Part shown: piece by piece, positions 12,765 through 21,960 of the stretch
Numbering within the stretch: position 1 is the first letter of the stretch
Layout of the letters: every line of letters starts with the position of its first letter
Origin: an uncultured Hoeflea sp.
GTDB taxonomy: Bacteria; Pseudomonadota; Alphaproteobacteria; Rhizobiales; Rhizobiaceae
Length of the DNA: 64,000 nt
Assembly: GCF_947501405.1 (NCBI RefSeq)
Contig: NZ_CANMVK010000002.1
Coordinates: forward strand, 930,001-994,000
Direction: 5' to 3'
Position numbers and translations under genes: made by a program
The notes under the pieces: generated by a model
Told to the model about the DNA's origin: nothing
Seen by the model: the letters and a program-made list of their open reading frames with translations, nothing else
The model's database searches: none

Positions 12765-12820
12765 TGTCGCTCGGGTAGTTTGCCGAAGCGCGCCGTTCGT
12801 TGGACGGACCGTGTCGGGCG

Positions 12821-12990
12821 CGGGGACCCAAGCACGTATCATCGTGCCCAAGCTTACCCGCAAGGTGGCTTAAGGACATGTGGTGATGAAAGGGGAGGGC
12901 AGGCTCAACAGGGCCGCCAGAAAAAGCGAAAGCCGCGTGGCAGTACATCCGTGCTCACGCGACTTATAAACGATCCCCTAGGGAACCGTT
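12821..12990 (+). ncRNA. Candidate structured RNA in the uraH-guaD gap
   Basis: The gap between two converging operons can be folded by eye into a closing helix GGGGA 12822-12826 with TCCCC 12974-12978 enclosing four hairpins: GCACG/CGTGC (12832-12847, loop TATCAT); AAGC..ACC/GGT..GCTT (12850-12871); an 8-bp stem with one bulge at 12898-12918 closed by AACA; and CGCGTG-GCA/TGC-CACGCG (12934-12961). A further AACG-TCCC/GGGA-CGTT dyad ends at about 12990. Neither strand has a convincing gene there. The strand is uncertain, no U-tract terminator follows on +, and I do not recognise it as tmRNA, SRP RNA, RNase P RNA or a known riboswitch. Confidence 0.4.
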
Positions 12991-13041
12991 GCTGACAAAC
13001 AGCTTGCAGAAAGATACTTAATTAAAAGTTAAGACGAAATT

Positions 13042-13067
13042 ATGACAGAGCGAATTTTTCCTGTCAT
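13042..13067 (-). terminator. Probable terminator of the puuD-guaD operon
   Basis: ATGACAG (13042-13048) and CTGTCAT (13061-13067) form a 7-bp stem that overlaps the guaD stop codon. Read on the - strand the stem is followed by AATTTCGTCTT, a T-rich tail. This fits an intrinsic terminator for guaD. Confidence 0.5.
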
Positions 13068-14362
13068 GTGAGCGAAATGGCTTCGCCCGCCACATAGACA
13101 TGCCGCACCGCGCGGTCGTCACCCAGCGTCTGCAACACGAACAACTCCTCCTCCAGCGCCGTCACCGTTTCCATGCGGATCTTCATCGCCGGGGTCGCCC
13201 GGGCATCAAGCGCAATGATGTCGGCGTCGCTTCCCGGTTCAAGCGTACCGATCCGGTCCGCAAGCCCCAGCGCTTCGGCATTGCCCCGGGTCGCCTGCCA
13301 GAAATTCTCGACCGGCGGCAGCCGGTAGCCGCGCAATTGTTGAATCTTGTAGGCCTCGTCGAGCGTTTTAAGCAGGGAGTAGCTCGAGCCGCCGCCGATA
13401 TCGGTGGCAATCGCGGTGCGCACACCGTGCTGCTTGATCAGTGCGAGATCGAACAGGCCCGAACCCAAAAACAGATTGGATGTCGGACAATGCACTGCCA
13501 CTGCGCCTGCTTCCGCAATGGCGCCCATTTCCCGGTCTGACAGATGGATGGCGTGGCCCAGAAGCGCCTTGTCGGTCAAAAGCCCATGACGGGCATAGAC
13601 ATCGGTGTAGTCCCGGGCCTCAGGGTAGAGCTCCAGCGTGTAGGCGATCTCGGCGTCATTTTCCGACAGATGAGTCTGGATAAGCAGGTCCGGATGTTCC
13701 CGCGCCAGCGTTCCGGCAGCATCGAGCTGCGCGGGCGTCGAGGTGATGGCGAAGCGTGGGGTGATCGCCACGTGATTCCGCGCCTTGCCGTGCCAGGTTT
13801 CAATCACCGCCTTGGTGTCGTCATAGCCCGATTGAGCCGTATCGGTGAGCGCATCGGGCGCGTTGCGGTCCATCATCACCTTGCCGCCCACCATCAAGAG
13901 GTTGCGCCGCGCGGCTTCGGCAAAAAAAGCGTCAGCAGAGGCCTTGTGCACCGAGCAATAGGCCGTCGCCGTCGTGGTGCCCTGGCGCAGCAACTCGTCG
14001 AAAAACAGGGTAGCGAAGCGCGCGGCATGACCGGCGTCACTGAAACGCTGTTCCTCGACAAAGGTGTAGGTGTTGAGCCACTCCAGCAGGTTTGCCGCAT
14101 AGCTGGCCGTCACCTGCATTTGCGGAAAATGAATGTGCGGGTCAATCAGGCCCGGCATCAGCAGATACGGCCGATGATCGATGATTTCGACGCCGTCGGG
14201 CGCCTGGGCCTTAATCTCCGCAAAGGGCCCGGCGGCAAGGATTTTGCCGTCCTCAATCAACAGCGCGCCGTCATCTTCATAGGCGTAGCTGGCATCATCG
14301 TCTCGGGCCTCAGGGCGTGAGTGAAAACTCAGTGTCCGTCCGCGCAGCAGCCTTGCGGTCAT
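13064..14362 (-). CDS. guaD: Guanine deaminase
   Basis: The 432-residue amidohydrolase carries the metal-binding motif PGLIDPHIHFPQ (about residue 69), the family segment EEQRFSD, QTHLSEN near residue 236 and CPTSNLFLGSGLF near residue 296. The length and motifs match GuaD, which deaminates guanine to xanthine with a bound zinc ion. Its ATG overlaps the puuD stop by 4 bp, so guanine deamination and urate oxidation are cotranscribed. Xanthine dehydrogenase, which acts between them, is encoded 10 kb away on the same strand. Confidence 0.93.
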   Translation of the reverse strand: MTARLLRGRTLSFHSRPEARDDDASYAYEDDGALLIEDGKILAAGPFAEIKAQAPDGVEIIDHRPYLLMPGLIDPHIHFPQMQVTASYAANLLEWLNTYTFVEEQRFSDAGHAARFATLFFDELLRQGTTTATAYCSVHKASADAFFAEAARRNLLMVGGKVMMDRNAPDALTDTAQSGYDDTKAVIETWHGKARNHVAITPRFAITSTPAQLDAAGTLAREHPDLLIQTHLSENDAEIAYTLELYPEARDYTDVYARHGLLTDKALLGHAIHLSDREMGAIAEAGAVAVHCPTSNLFLGSGLFDLALIKQHGVRTAIATDIGGGSSYSLLKTLDEAYKIQQLRGYRLPPVENFWQATRGNAEALGLADRIGTLEPGSDADIIALDARATPAMKIRMETVTALEEELFVLQTLGDDRAVRHVYVAGEAISLT

Positions 14363-15618
14363 TGCGATGCGGCTCCGTCCGTCATTGCATGAGTGCCTGA
14401 AATGGCCGATTCGTACCAGGCCACGATCAGCGCCCGTTCCTCAGGCTCCATATAGGTGATGTTGCCCGGCGGCATGGCGTGGCTGCGGCCGGCCTGTAGA
14501 TAGATTTCGCGGGCGTGGCGGGCAATTTGCGCCTCGGTTTCAAGTTTGACGTCTTTTGGCGCGCGCGCGATGCCTTCCCAATAGACCTCGGCCGCGTGGC
14601 ACATCGAACAGCGGCCAAGCACGGTATCGCTTACCGCTTCGAAATGCGCGTTGGCCACGAAGCGCTGGTGGACCGGCGCCAGTGAAGCTTCCTCGACCAC
14701 TTCCTCACCGCGCGGCAGGCTCGAAAGCCACATCATCGCGATGAACAGCGCCACCGTGGCCGCCCAGGTCCAGTGCGGCCGGCCCTTGCGCGCATGCACG
14801 GTGTTGAACCAGTGGCGGATGGTCACGCCGGTCAGAAACACCAGCGCCGCGATCAACCAGTTCCACTGGGTCGCGAACGCCAACGGATAGTGGTTCGACA
14901 GCATCAGGAAGATCACCGGCAGGGTGAGATAGTTGTTGTGCAGCGAGCGCTGTTTGGCGATGCGGCCATATTTCGGGTCCGGCTGCCGGCCAGCCCGGAG
15001 ATCGGCGACCACGACCTTCTGGTTCGGGATGATGATCATCGCCACATTGGCGGTCATGATGGTGGCGGTGAACGCGCCCAGATGCAAAAGCGCGGCCCGG
15101 CCGGTGAACACCTGGGTGTAACCCCAGGCCATCGCCACCAGCACCGCAAACAGCACCAGCATCAGCCCGGTGGTGGAGGCGCCGATCGGCGACTTGCACA
15201 AAAGATCATAGATGATCCAGCCAAACACGATCGAGGCCACTGAGATGGCGATTGCGACGGGAGCCGACACGTCCAGAACGCTTGTGTCGATCAGGTAAAG
15301 CTCGGCGCCGGCGTAATACACCACGGCCAACAGCGCGAAGCCCGACAGCCATGTCGCATAGCTTTCCCATTTGAACCAGGTCAGGTGCTCGGGCATCTGA
15401 GCCGGCGCCACCAGATATTTTTGAATGTGATAAAAGCCGCCGCCATGGACCTGCCATTCCTCGCCATGGGCTCCTTCCGGCAGGCCCGGCCGCTGCACCA
15501 GTCCCAGGTCCAGCGCGATGAAATAGAACGAAGAGCCGATCCAGGCGATCGCGGTGATGACATGCAGCCAGCGCACGGCAAAGCTGAGCCATTCCCAAAT
15601 CAGGGGGTAGTCGTGCAT
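14359..15618 (-). CDS. puuD: Membrane-bound urate oxidase with C-terminal cytochrome c domain
   Basis: The 419-residue protein has about eight membrane helices, beginning WEWLSFAVRWLHVITAIAWIG, followed by a periplasmic cytochrome c domain with haem motif CSMCH (Cys337, Cys340, His341). This is the PuuD architecture: urate is oxidised to 5-hydroxyisourate with electrons passed through the c-type haem to the respiratory chain instead of directly to oxygen. The ATG at 15618 has GGAGA 8 nt upstream; a longer open frame to 15879 has no family similarity in its added part. It is the first gene of the puuD-guaD operon. Confidence 0.93.
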   Translation of the reverse strand: MHDYPLIWEWLSFAVRWLHVITAIAWIGSSFYFIALDLGLVQRPGLPEGAHGEEWQVHGGGFYHIQKYLVAPAQMPEHLTWFKWESYATWLSGFALLAVVYYAGAELYLIDTSVLDVSAPVAIAISVASIVFGWIIYDLLCKSPIGASTTGLMLVLFAVLVAMAWGYTQVFTGRAALLHLGAFTATIMTANVAMIIIPNQKVVVADLRAGRQPDPKYGRIAKQRSLHNNYLTLPVIFLMLSNHYPLAFATQWNWLIAALVFLTGVTIRHWFNTVHARKGRPHWTWAATVALFIAMMWLSSLPRGEEVVEEASLAPVHQRFVANAHFEAVSDTVLGRCSMCHAAEVYWEGIARAPKDVKLETEAQIARHAREIYLQAGRSHAMPPGNITYMEPEERALIVAWYESAISGTHAMTDGAASQ

Positions 15619-15802
15619 GCGGGTTCTCCAATGACCGGCGCCGGAAGGGTGGGTTTCAGGGGTATGATGCGCAATGCATCCAAGCTTGGAAAGCCCGCAA
15701 GGGCCCGATTTGCGATTAATCAGTTCCTCCATTTGCCTGATAATCGCGATCATTGTCAGCGAAAACCCCATGGATTGATGAGCGCCGGGTTTTCCACCGA
15801 AG

Positions 15803-15837
15803 CTGTCACATGGCTGTTTTTGTTTGCGCGCTACAAA
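15803..15837 (+). promoter_or_regulatory. Pho-box-like promoter of the ugp operon
   Basis: CTGTCAC (15803-15809) and CTGTTTT (15814-15820) are two 7-bp half-sites separated by 4 bp, the 11-bp period of a PhoB box. TACAAA at 15832-15837 lies 11 bp beyond the box, where the -10 element of PhoB-dependent promoters sits. Glycerol-3-phosphate uptake genes are classic Pho regulon members, so phosphate-starvation induction is likely. The second half-site matches only its CTGT core well. Confidence 0.55.
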
Positions 15838-15842
15838 CACCG

Positions 15843-15870
15843 GGGTTACGTTTCCCTTTCGGGTTACGTT
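15843..15870. repeat. Two direct copies of GGGTTACGTT before ugpB
   Basis: The 10-bp sequence GGGTTACGTT occurs near 15843-15851 (first base part of the preceding G-run) and again at 15861-15870, offset by 18 bp. It falls in the probable 5' leader, just downstream of the Pho-box promoter and about 40 bp before the ugpB start. It could be a second operator or chance; no matching regulator is known to me. Confidence 0.3.
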
Positions 15871-15907
15871 CGTTTCCACGCGTTTCCCAGCACGGGAGGA
15901 AGATCAA

Positions 15908-17218
15908 ATGAAAAAGTTTATCGCAGCCGGCGTTGTCGCCGCACTCATGGCGGGCGTCGCTCCGGCCACCGCCGCAACCGAAATCCAGTGGTGGCACGCC
16001 TTTACCGGACGGCTGGGTGAGTTGCTGGCCGAGCAGGTCGAGAAATTCAACGCCTCGCAGGACAACTACATGGTGGTTGCCTCGCACAAGGGCAATTATT
16101 CCGAAACGCTCAATGCCGGCATCGCCGCGTTCCGCGCCGGCGAGCAGCCGCACATTCTGCAGGTCTTCGAGGTCGGAACCGCCACCATGATGTCGGCCGA
16201 AGGCGCGATTGTGCCGGTCCATCAACTGATGGCTGACACTGGCAAGGAATTCGACCCCGAGGCCTATCTGGCCGCGGTGAAGGGCTACTATACCACCACC
16301 GACGGCAAGATGCTGTCGCTGCCCTACAACTCGTCGACACCGGTGCTCTACGTCAACCGTGACGCCTTCGAGGCCGCCGGTCTCGACCCGGACATGGATC
16401 TTTCCACCTGGGAGCAGGTTGACACGGCGCTTGAAGGGCTCAAGTCGGGCGGTTCGTCCTGTCCGCTGACCACGGCCTGGCAGAGCTGGGTGCATCTGGA
16501 AAACCTCTCCGCCTACCACAACGCGCCCTTTGCCACGCAAGAGAACGGTTTTGCCGGTGTCGATACCGAACTGGCGCTCAACGGACCGGTTCAGGTGGCG
16601 CATATCTCGGCCATGGGTGAATGGGCCAAGGATGGCGAGTTCATCTATTCCGGCCGCCGCAATGAGGGGGGCGCACGCTTCCGCGGCGGAGAATGCGCGC
16701 TGTTTACCGAATCCTCGGCCGGTTACGCCGGTGTGAAGGCGGAAGCGGAGTTCAAGTTCGACATCCGCCCGCTGCCCTATTGGGCCTCCGTCGAGGGCGC
16801 GCCGCAAAACACCATCATCGGCGGCGCATCGCTGTGGGTGATGGCGGGCCACGAGGCCGAGGAATATGCCGGTGTTGCCGAATTCCTCAACTTCCTGTCC
16901 TCGTCGGCCATTCAGGCGGACTGGCACCAGAATACCGGTTATCTGCCGATTACTTCCGCCGCCTACGACCAGACCAAGGCGGAAGGCTTCTATGGTGAAA
17001 ATCCGGGCACGGACATTGCCATCATCCAGATGACCGGCAAGGCGCCGACAGCGGATTCCAAGGGGCTCCGGCTCGGCAGCTTCGATCAGATCCGCGGCAT
17101 CATCGACGAGGAGCTGGAAGCGGTATGGGTCGGCGACAAATCGGCCCAGGAAGCGCTCGACAGTGCGGCTGAACGTGGCAATCAGTTGCTGCGCCGCTTC
17201 GAGCAGGCCAATCGCTGA
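15908..17218 (+). CDS. ugpB: sn-glycerol-3-phosphate ABC transporter, periplasmic binding protein
   Basis: The 436-residue protein starts with a clear signal peptide (MKK, hydrophobic stretch, ATAA cleavage region near residue 23). The mature protein begins EIQWWHAFTGRLGELL, and YNSSTPVLYVNRDAF and NTIIGGASLWVM are hallmarks of UgpB in the extracellular solute-binding family 1. It captures glycerol-3-phosphate or glycerophosphodiesters in the periplasm for UgpAEC. GGGAGGAAG precedes the ATG at 15908. It is first in the ugpBAEC operon behind a Pho-box-like promoter and is followed by an intercistronic hairpin. Confidence 0.92.
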   Translation: MKKFIAAGVVAALMAGVAPATAATEIQWWHAFTGRLGELLAEQVEKFNASQDNYMVVASHKGNYSETLNAGIAAFRAGEQPHILQVFEVGTATMMSAEGAIVPVHQLMADTGKEFDPEAYLAAVKGYYTTTDGKMLSLPYNSSTPVLYVNRDAFEAAGLDPDMDLSTWEQVDTALEGLKSGGSSCPLTTAWQSWVHLENLSAYHNAPFATQENGFAGVDTELALNGPVQVAHISAMGEWAKDGEFIYSGRRNEGGARFRGGECALFTESSAGYAGVKAEAEFKFDIRPLPYWASVEGAPQNTIIGGASLWVMAGHEAEEYAGVAEFLNFLSSSAIQADWHQNTGYLPITSAAYDQTKAEGFYGENPGTDIAIIQMTGKAPTADSKGLRLGSFDQIRGIIDEELEAVWVGDKSAQEALDSAAERGNQLLRRFEQANR

Positions 17219-17234
17219 TTGATCGCCCTGATCA

Positions 17235-17263
17235 CGGGACGGGGCTTTTGCGGCCCCGTCCCG
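17235..17263 (+). terminator. Strong intercistronic hairpin between ugpB and ugpA
   Basis: CGGGACGGGGC (17235-17245) pairs perfectly with GCCCCGTCCCG (17253-17263) around a 7-nt loop TTTTGCG. There is no T-run behind it, so it is more likely an mRNA-stabilising or partially terminating element that lets the binding protein be made in excess over the permease, as known for other ABC operons. Confidence 0.55.
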
Positions 17264-17313
17264 GTCAATGATCAGCCAGGCCTCTGGCCGCCCATGCGCC
17301 GGTAATCCGCACC

Positions 17314-18195
17314 ATGCAAAAACGCGTCGTCTTCAACAATCGTCTGCTGCCCTATCTGCTGCTCGCGCCACAGATTCTGGTCACGCTGGTGTTCTTTTTC
17401 TGGCCGGCGGGGCAGGCGATCTACCAGTCTGCCTTCATTCCCGATCCTTTCGGGCTGAAGACGCAATTTGTCGGACTGGACAATTTCCGCTTCCTGTTTT
17501 CCGATCCCTATTATCTGGCCTCGTTCAAAACCACGGTGATCTTTTCGAGCCTTGTGACGCTGGTCTCGATGGGAGCCGCGCTGTGGCTGGCGGTGATGGC
17601 CGACCGGGTGATCAAAGGTTCGAGCGCCTACAAGAGCCTGCTGGTCTGGCCCTATGCGGTGGCGCCCGCGGTGGCGGGCGTGCTTTGGCTGTTCATGTTC
17701 AATCCCAATGTCGGCCTAGTGGCCTGGTATCTCGGCGTGCTCGGCTATGACTGGAACCACGTGCTCAATGACAATGAGGCCATGGGCCTGGTTGTCGCGG
17801 CGTCGGCCTGGCGTCAGATCAGTTACAATTTCCTGTTCTTTCTCGCGGGCCTCCAGGCAATCCCCAAAAGCGTGATTGAGGCGGCCGCGATCGACGGCGC
17901 CACCTTCGCCCGGCGGTTCTGGACCATCGTTTTTCCGCTGCTGTCACCCACCACGTTTTTCTTGCTGGTGGTCAACATCGTTTATGCCTTTTTCGAAACT
18001 TTCGGCGTCATCCACACCATCACATTGGGCGGGCCGCAACAGGCAACCACCATTCTGGTCTACAAGGTGTTCTCCGATGGCTTCGTTGGTCAGGATCTCG
18101 GCTCCTCGGCAGCGCAGTCGGTGGTGCTGCTGTTCGTGGTCGGTGTGTTGACGGTGGTCCAGTTCCGCTATGTCGAGCGCAAGGTGCATTACTGA
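17314..18195 (+). CDS. ugpA: sn-glycerol-3-phosphate ABC transporter, permease
   Basis: The 293-residue inner-membrane protein has six predicted helices and the binding-protein-dependent permease EAA loop [20 protein letters not shown] near residue 190. The N-terminal [20 protein letters not shown] is typical of UgpA. It forms the channel with UgpE and is driven by UgpC. Its stop shares one base with the ugpE start, so both are translationally coupled. Confidence 0.92.
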   Translation: MQKRVVFNNRLLPYLLLAPQILVTLVFFFWPAGQAIYQSAFIPDPFGLKTQFVGLDNFRFLFSDPYYLASFKTTVIFSSLVTLVSMGAALWLAVMADRVIKGSSAYKSLLVWPYAVAPAVAGVLWLFMFNPNVGLVAWYLGVLGYDWNHVLNDNEAMGLVVAASAWRQISYNFLFFLAGLQAIPKSVIEAAAIDGATFARRFWTIVFPLLSPTTFFLLVVNIVYAFFETFGVIHTITLGGPQQATTILVYKVFSDGFVGQDLGSSAAQSVVLLFVVGVLTVVQFRYVERKVHY

Positions 18196-19040
18196 TGAGC
18201 GGCATGGTCGAAAAACGCGGGCTCGGAACCTGGCTTACCCATATCGGGCTGATCCTCGGCATCGCCATCATCTGTTTCCCGATCTACATGGCCTTTGTCG
18301 CCTCCACGGTGACGCAGTCTGAAATCGCCCAGCCGCCGATGCCGTTGCTGCCGGGGCCGCATTTCATTGACAATTATACCGCTGCCCTGACCCAGGGCAT
18401 CAATGCCCCGGTCATGACCATGCTGGTCAACTCCATGGTGATGGCGCTCGGCATCACAATCGGCAAGATCTCGATTTCGCTGATTTCGGCCTATGCCATC
18501 GTCTATTTCAAATTCCCGTTCCGGATGGCGTTCTTCTGGATGATCTTTTTGACGCTGATGCTGCCGGTCGAAGTGCGCATCGTGCCGACCTACGAGGTGG
18601 TGGCCGGCTTTGGCATGCTCAACTCCTATTCAGGGCTGATCCTGCCGCTGATCGCCTCGGCGACGGCGACCTTTCTGTTCCGGCAGTTCTTTCTTACCGT
18701 GCCCGATGAACTGGTCGAGGCCGCGCGCGTCGACGGCGCGGGACCGGTCCGCTTCTTCATCGATATCCTGCTGCCGATGTCGCGCACCAACATCGCCGCG
18801 CTGTTCGTCATCCTCTTCATCTATGGCTGGAACCAGTATCTCTGGCCGCTGCTGATCACCACCGAGCCGGAGATGAACACCATTGTGATGGGCATCAAGC
18901 AGATGTTCCCGTCCGGTGATGATATCGCCAACTGGCCGGTGATCATGGCCACCACGCTGATGGCGATGCTGCCGCCGGTGGCCGTCGTCGTCCTTATGCA
19001 AAGGCTCTTCGTCAAGGGCCTGGTCGAAAGCGAGAAATAG
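18195..19040 (+). CDS. ugpE: sn-glycerol-3-phosphate ABC transporter, permease
   Basis: The 281-residue protein has six membrane helices and the EAA motif [20 protein letters not shown] near residue 175. The segment [20 protein letters not shown] is characteristic of UgpE. It pairs with UgpA in the membrane. The ATG overlaps the ugpA stop by one base, and ugpC follows five bases behind the stop. Confidence 0.92.
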   Translation: MSGMVEKRGLGTWLTHIGLILGIAIICFPIYMAFVASTVTQSEIAQPPMPLLPGPHFIDNYTAALTQGINAPVMTMLVNSMVMALGITIGKISISLISAYAIVYFKFPFRMAFFWMIFLTLMLPVEVRIVPTYEVVAGFGMLNSYSGLILPLIASATATFLFRQFFLTVPDELVEAARVDGAGPVRFFIDILLPMSRTNIAALFVILFIYGWNQYLWPLLITTEPEMNTIVMGIKQMFPSGDDIANWPVIMATTLMAMLPPVAVVVLMQRLFVKGLVESEK

Positions 19041-19045
19041 TTCCG

Positions 19046-20068
19046 ATGGCCGACATTACATTCAATGCAATCCGCAAGAGCTACGGCCGCACCGAAGTCA
19101 TTCACGGCATCGATGCCGAAATCGCCGATGGCGAGTTCATCGTCATCGTCGGTCCCTCGGGCTGCGGCAAATCCACTTTGTTGCGCATGGTGGCGGGGCT
19201 TGAAACCATCACTTCGGGCGAGGTTCACATCGGCGACCGGGTGGTCAACGCGCTCGAGCCGCGTGAGCGCGACATTGCCATGGTGTTTCAAAACTATGCG
19301 CTCTATCCGCATATGAGCGTGTTCGACAACATGGCCTATGGCCTCAAGATTGCCAATGTGCCCAAGCCGGAAATCGCCGAACGCGTGGCTGAGGCGGCGC
19401 GCATGCTCGAGCTTGAGCCCTATCTTGAGCGCAAGCCGCGCCAGCTCTCGGGCGGGCAGCGCCAACGTGTCGCCATGGGGCGGGCCATCGTGCGCAAACC
19501 GGCGGTGTTTTTGTTCGATGAGCCATTGTCCAATCTCGACGCCAAGCTCCGGGTACAGATGCGCCTTGAGATCAAGGCGTTGCAGCGCAAGCTGGGTGTA
19601 ACCGCGCTTTACGTCACCCACGATCAGGTCGAGGCCATGACGCTGGCCGACCGCATGATCGTCATGAATGCCGGCGTCTGCGAGCAGATCGGTGCGCCGC
19701 TCGATGTCTATGCCGATCCGGCTACGCTGTTCGTCGCGGGCTTCATCGGCTCGCCGCCGATGAATGTGATCAGCCATGATATTCGCCCCGGCCACGGCGC
19801 GCTTGCGCCCGGAGCGGTCATCGGCGTACGCCCCGAACATATCGATCTGGTCGAGCCCGGCACCGGGCTGATCGATTTCGATGTCGGTTTTTGTGAACCG
19901 CTGGGCGCTGAAACCCTCGTCCATGGCGTCACCGCGGCGGGCGACAAGCTGGTGGTGCGCATCGATGGGGAAACCCGGCCACCCGCCGACGGCGTCAAGA
20001 CCGGGCTTTCGATTGATCCCTCGAAAATCATGATGTTCGATCCCTCGGGACACCGCACAAGCGCCTGA
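19046..20068 (+). CDS. ugpC: sn-glycerol-3-phosphate ABC transporter, ATP-binding protein
   Basis: The 340-residue ATPase shows Walker [10 protein letters not shown] (about residue 36), the signature [15 protein letters not shown] (about residue 134) and Walker [16 protein letters not shown], followed by a C-terminal TOBE-type regulatory domain with the phrase GVRPEHI. It is of the MalK/UgpC class and energises UgpAE. It completes the operon in the order B-A-E-C; no glycerophosphodiester phosphodiesterase (ugpQ) follows. Confidence 0.92.
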   Translation: MADITFNAIRKSYGRTEVIHGIDAEIADGEFIVIVGPSGCGKSTLLRMVAGLETITSGEVHIGDRVVNALEPRERDIAMVFQNYALYPHMSVFDNMAYGLKIANVPKPEIAERVAEAARMLELEPYLERKPRQLSGGQRQRVAMGRAIVRKPAVFLFDEPLSNLDAKLRVQMRLEIKALQRKLGVTALYVTHDQVEAMTLADRMIVMNAGVCEQIGAPLDVYADPATLFVAGFIGSPPMNVISHDIRPGHGALAPGAVIGVRPEHIDLVEPGTGLIDFDVGFCEPLGAETLVHGVTAAGDKLVVRIDGETRPPADGVKTGLSIDPSKIMMFDPSGHRTSA

Positions 20069-20085
20069 TATGATGTGGTCTTTCA

Positions 20086-20116
20086 GCGGCCGGGCTGATC
20101 TTTTTGATCAGGCCGC
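20086..20116 (+). terminator. Hairpin downstream of ugpC
   Basis: CTGATC (20095-20100) and GATCAG (20106-20111) pair around TTTTT, and the stem is extended by GCGGC (20086-20090) with GCCGC (20112-20116) across a short bulge. There is no T-tract after it. It probably ends or attenuates the ugp transcript before the GMC gene. Confidence 0.4.
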
Positions 20117-20236
20117 ACAACGGGCGTTGATCGCGGCCTGAAAGTGTGACAACGATTTGCCGAACGGGGGAGGATGGGCGTCAGATTTAGCGCCATCCGG
20201 ACTGCCGTAATTTTCGTTCGCCAGGGCAGCTCTCGC

Positions 20237-21865
20237 ATGGACAATCCCGATTTCATCATTGTCGGCGCCGGCTCTGCGGGATGCGTCATGGCAGAACGGC
20301 TCTCGGCTTCGGGACGCCACAAGGTGCTGGTGCTGGAAGCCGGTGGCGACGATCGCCGCTTCTACATTCAGATGCCGCTGGGATACGGCAAGACCTTCTT
20401 CGATCCGAAGGTCAACTGGATGTACCGTGCCGAGCCCGATCCGGGGCTGGCCGGCAATGTCGATCACTGGCCGCGCGGCCGGGTGCTTGGCGGTTCGTCT
20501 TCCATCAACGCCATGGTGTGGATTCGCGGCGCGCGCGCCGATTTCGACGATTGGCGCGCGGCCGGCAATCCCGGCTGGGGCGCAGACGAGATGTGCACCG
20601 CCTTCCGCGAGATCGAATGCGCGGTGATCGGCGATGATGCCCAGCGCGGCCGAAGCGGTCCGCTCAATCTGTTCGTGCCCGACAAGACAGTGCACCCGCT
20701 GACGCTGAAATGGTTCGAAGCCGCGCAAACGCTTGGCCTGCCGTTCAACCCGGATTTCAACGGCGCGGATCAGGAAGGGGTCGGCCTGTTCGAATTCACC
20801 ATTCACAAGGGCCGCCGCCTGTCCGCCGCGCGGGCCTTTCTGCGCCCGGCGATGAAACGCCCCAACCTGCGCGTGATAAAAGGCGCGCAAGTCACGGGCC
20901 TTAGCTTTGATGGAACCCGGGTCACGGGCGTGAGCTACCGGCGCGGTGGCAGGACCGTCGAGATCAAGGCTGGCCGCGAAGTGATCCTGAGCGGCGGCGC
21001 CGTCAACTCCCCGCAACTGCTGCAGGTTTCAGGCATCGGTCCGGCCGCACATCTCACAGATCTCGGCATCAAGGTCCGGCTCGACAATACCAATGTTGGC
21101 CGCAATCTCGAGGATCACGTCGGTTTCAATTACACCTATCGCGCCAAATGCAAGACCCTCAATCAGGACCTCCGGCCCTGGTGGGGCAAGGTGAGAGCCG
21201 GCCTGCAATATCTTCTGACCCGCGGCGGGCCGCTGTCGGTGAGCCTCAACCAGGCCGGGGGATTTTTCCGCACCGGCCCGGCCCAGGACCGGCCCAACAT
21301 CCAGCTCTATTTCCAGGCGCTGTCGACGGTTCTGCCCCGCCCGGGCGAACGGCCGATCCTGAGCCCTGATCCCTGGCCGGGTTTTTCCATCGGCTGCTCC
21401 AATTGCAGGCCCAAGAGCCGCGGTGAAATCATGATCCGCTCGTCTGATCCACGGGAAGCGCCGCGGATTTCGCCCAACGCGCTGTCTCATGAAGACGATG
21501 TTCGCGAACTGCTTGAAACCGGCAAGTTCATCCGCAAAATGGCGGCCACCAGCCCACTCGCAGACTTCATCGAGAGTGAAATTCTGCCCGGGCCGAAGGT
21601 CATCGACGACGAGGCCATGATCGAGGATCTGCGCCGCCGGTCCGGTACGGTTTATCATCCGGTCGGCACCTGCCGCATGGGACCTGATCCGGCCGCTGCA
21701 GTGGTCGATCCGCGGCTTCGCGTGCACGGCGTTGGAGGCCTCAGGGTGGTCGATTGCTCGGTGTTCCCGAACATTGTCACCGGCAACACCAACGCCGCCG
21801 CCATCGCCACCGCCTGGCGCGCCTCCGAACTGGTGCTTGAGGACGCGGGCCAGGTCGCTTCCTAA
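20237..21865 (+). CDS. GMC family FAD-dependent oxidoreductase (choline dehydrogenase-like)
   Basis: The 542-residue flavoprotein opens with the dinucleotide-binding motif FIIVGAGSAGCVMAERLS, carries GMC signature 1 near GRVLGGSSSINAMVWIRG (about residue 80) and signature 2 in SGGAVNSPQLLQVSGIGP (about residue 255), and ends with HPVGTCRMGPD and NTNAAAIATAWRASE. It oxidises an alcohol, but the substrate cannot be deduced: the alkane-alcohol/choline dehydrogenase branch contains many specificities. ATG 20237 gives the standard N-terminus; ATG 20174 would add 21 residues and has its GGGGGAGG directly abutting the codon. It lies behind ugpC, possibly as a separate transcript. Confidence 0.85.
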   Translation: MDNPDFIIVGAGSAGCVMAERLSASGRHKVLVLEAGGDDRRFYIQMPLGYGKTFFDPKVNWMYRAEPDPGLAGNVDHWPRGRVLGGSSSINAMVWIRGARADFDDWRAAGNPGWGADEMCTAFREIECAVIGDDAQRGRSGPLNLFVPDKTVHPLTLKWFEAAQTLGLPFNPDFNGADQEGVGLFEFTIHKGRRLSAARAFLRPAMKRPNLRVIKGAQVTGLSFDGTRVTGVSYRRGGRTVEIKAGREVILSGGAVNSPQLLQVSGIGPAAHLTDLGIKVRLDNTNVGRNLEDHVGFNYTYRAKCKTLNQDLRPWWGKVRAGLQYLLTRGGPLSVSLNQAGGFFRTGPAQDRPNIQLYFQALSTVLPRPGERPILSPDPWPGFSIGCSNCRPKSRGEIMIRSSDPREAPRISPNALSHEDDVRELLETGKFIRKMAATSPLADFIESEILPGPKVIDDEAMIEDLRRRSGTVYHPVGTCRMGPDPAAAVVDPRLRVHGVGGLRVVDCSVFPNIVTGNTNAAAIATAWRASELVLEDAGQVAS

Positions 21866-21960
21866 GATGCGGCTTGCCCGCCTCGTTTGGATACTGGTAC
21901 GGCCGGGTATTGCAAATGCGCTGACTATGCGGCGTGGCGACTGGTTCCGGTTTCAAGAGA

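Noticed and set aside
12667-12948. 93-codon open frame on - across the uraH end and the RNA candidate
   Set aside because: Overlaps the clear uraH gene, low-complexity His/Arg/Ser composition and no ribosome site; the RNA fold explains the region better.
12821-12990. Folded region considered as a cobalamin, SAM or other metabolite riboswitch
   Set aside because: No conserved riboswitch core elements were recognised, and no gene starts just downstream on either strand.
15619-15907. Open frame extending puuD upstream to 15879
   Set aside because: The added 87 residues have no similarity to PuuD and would cover the Pho-box-like promoter; a ribosome site marks ATG 15618.
18821-20053. 410-codon open frame on - opposite ugpE/ugpC
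   Set aside because: Antisense to clear ABC transporter genes with intact motifs.
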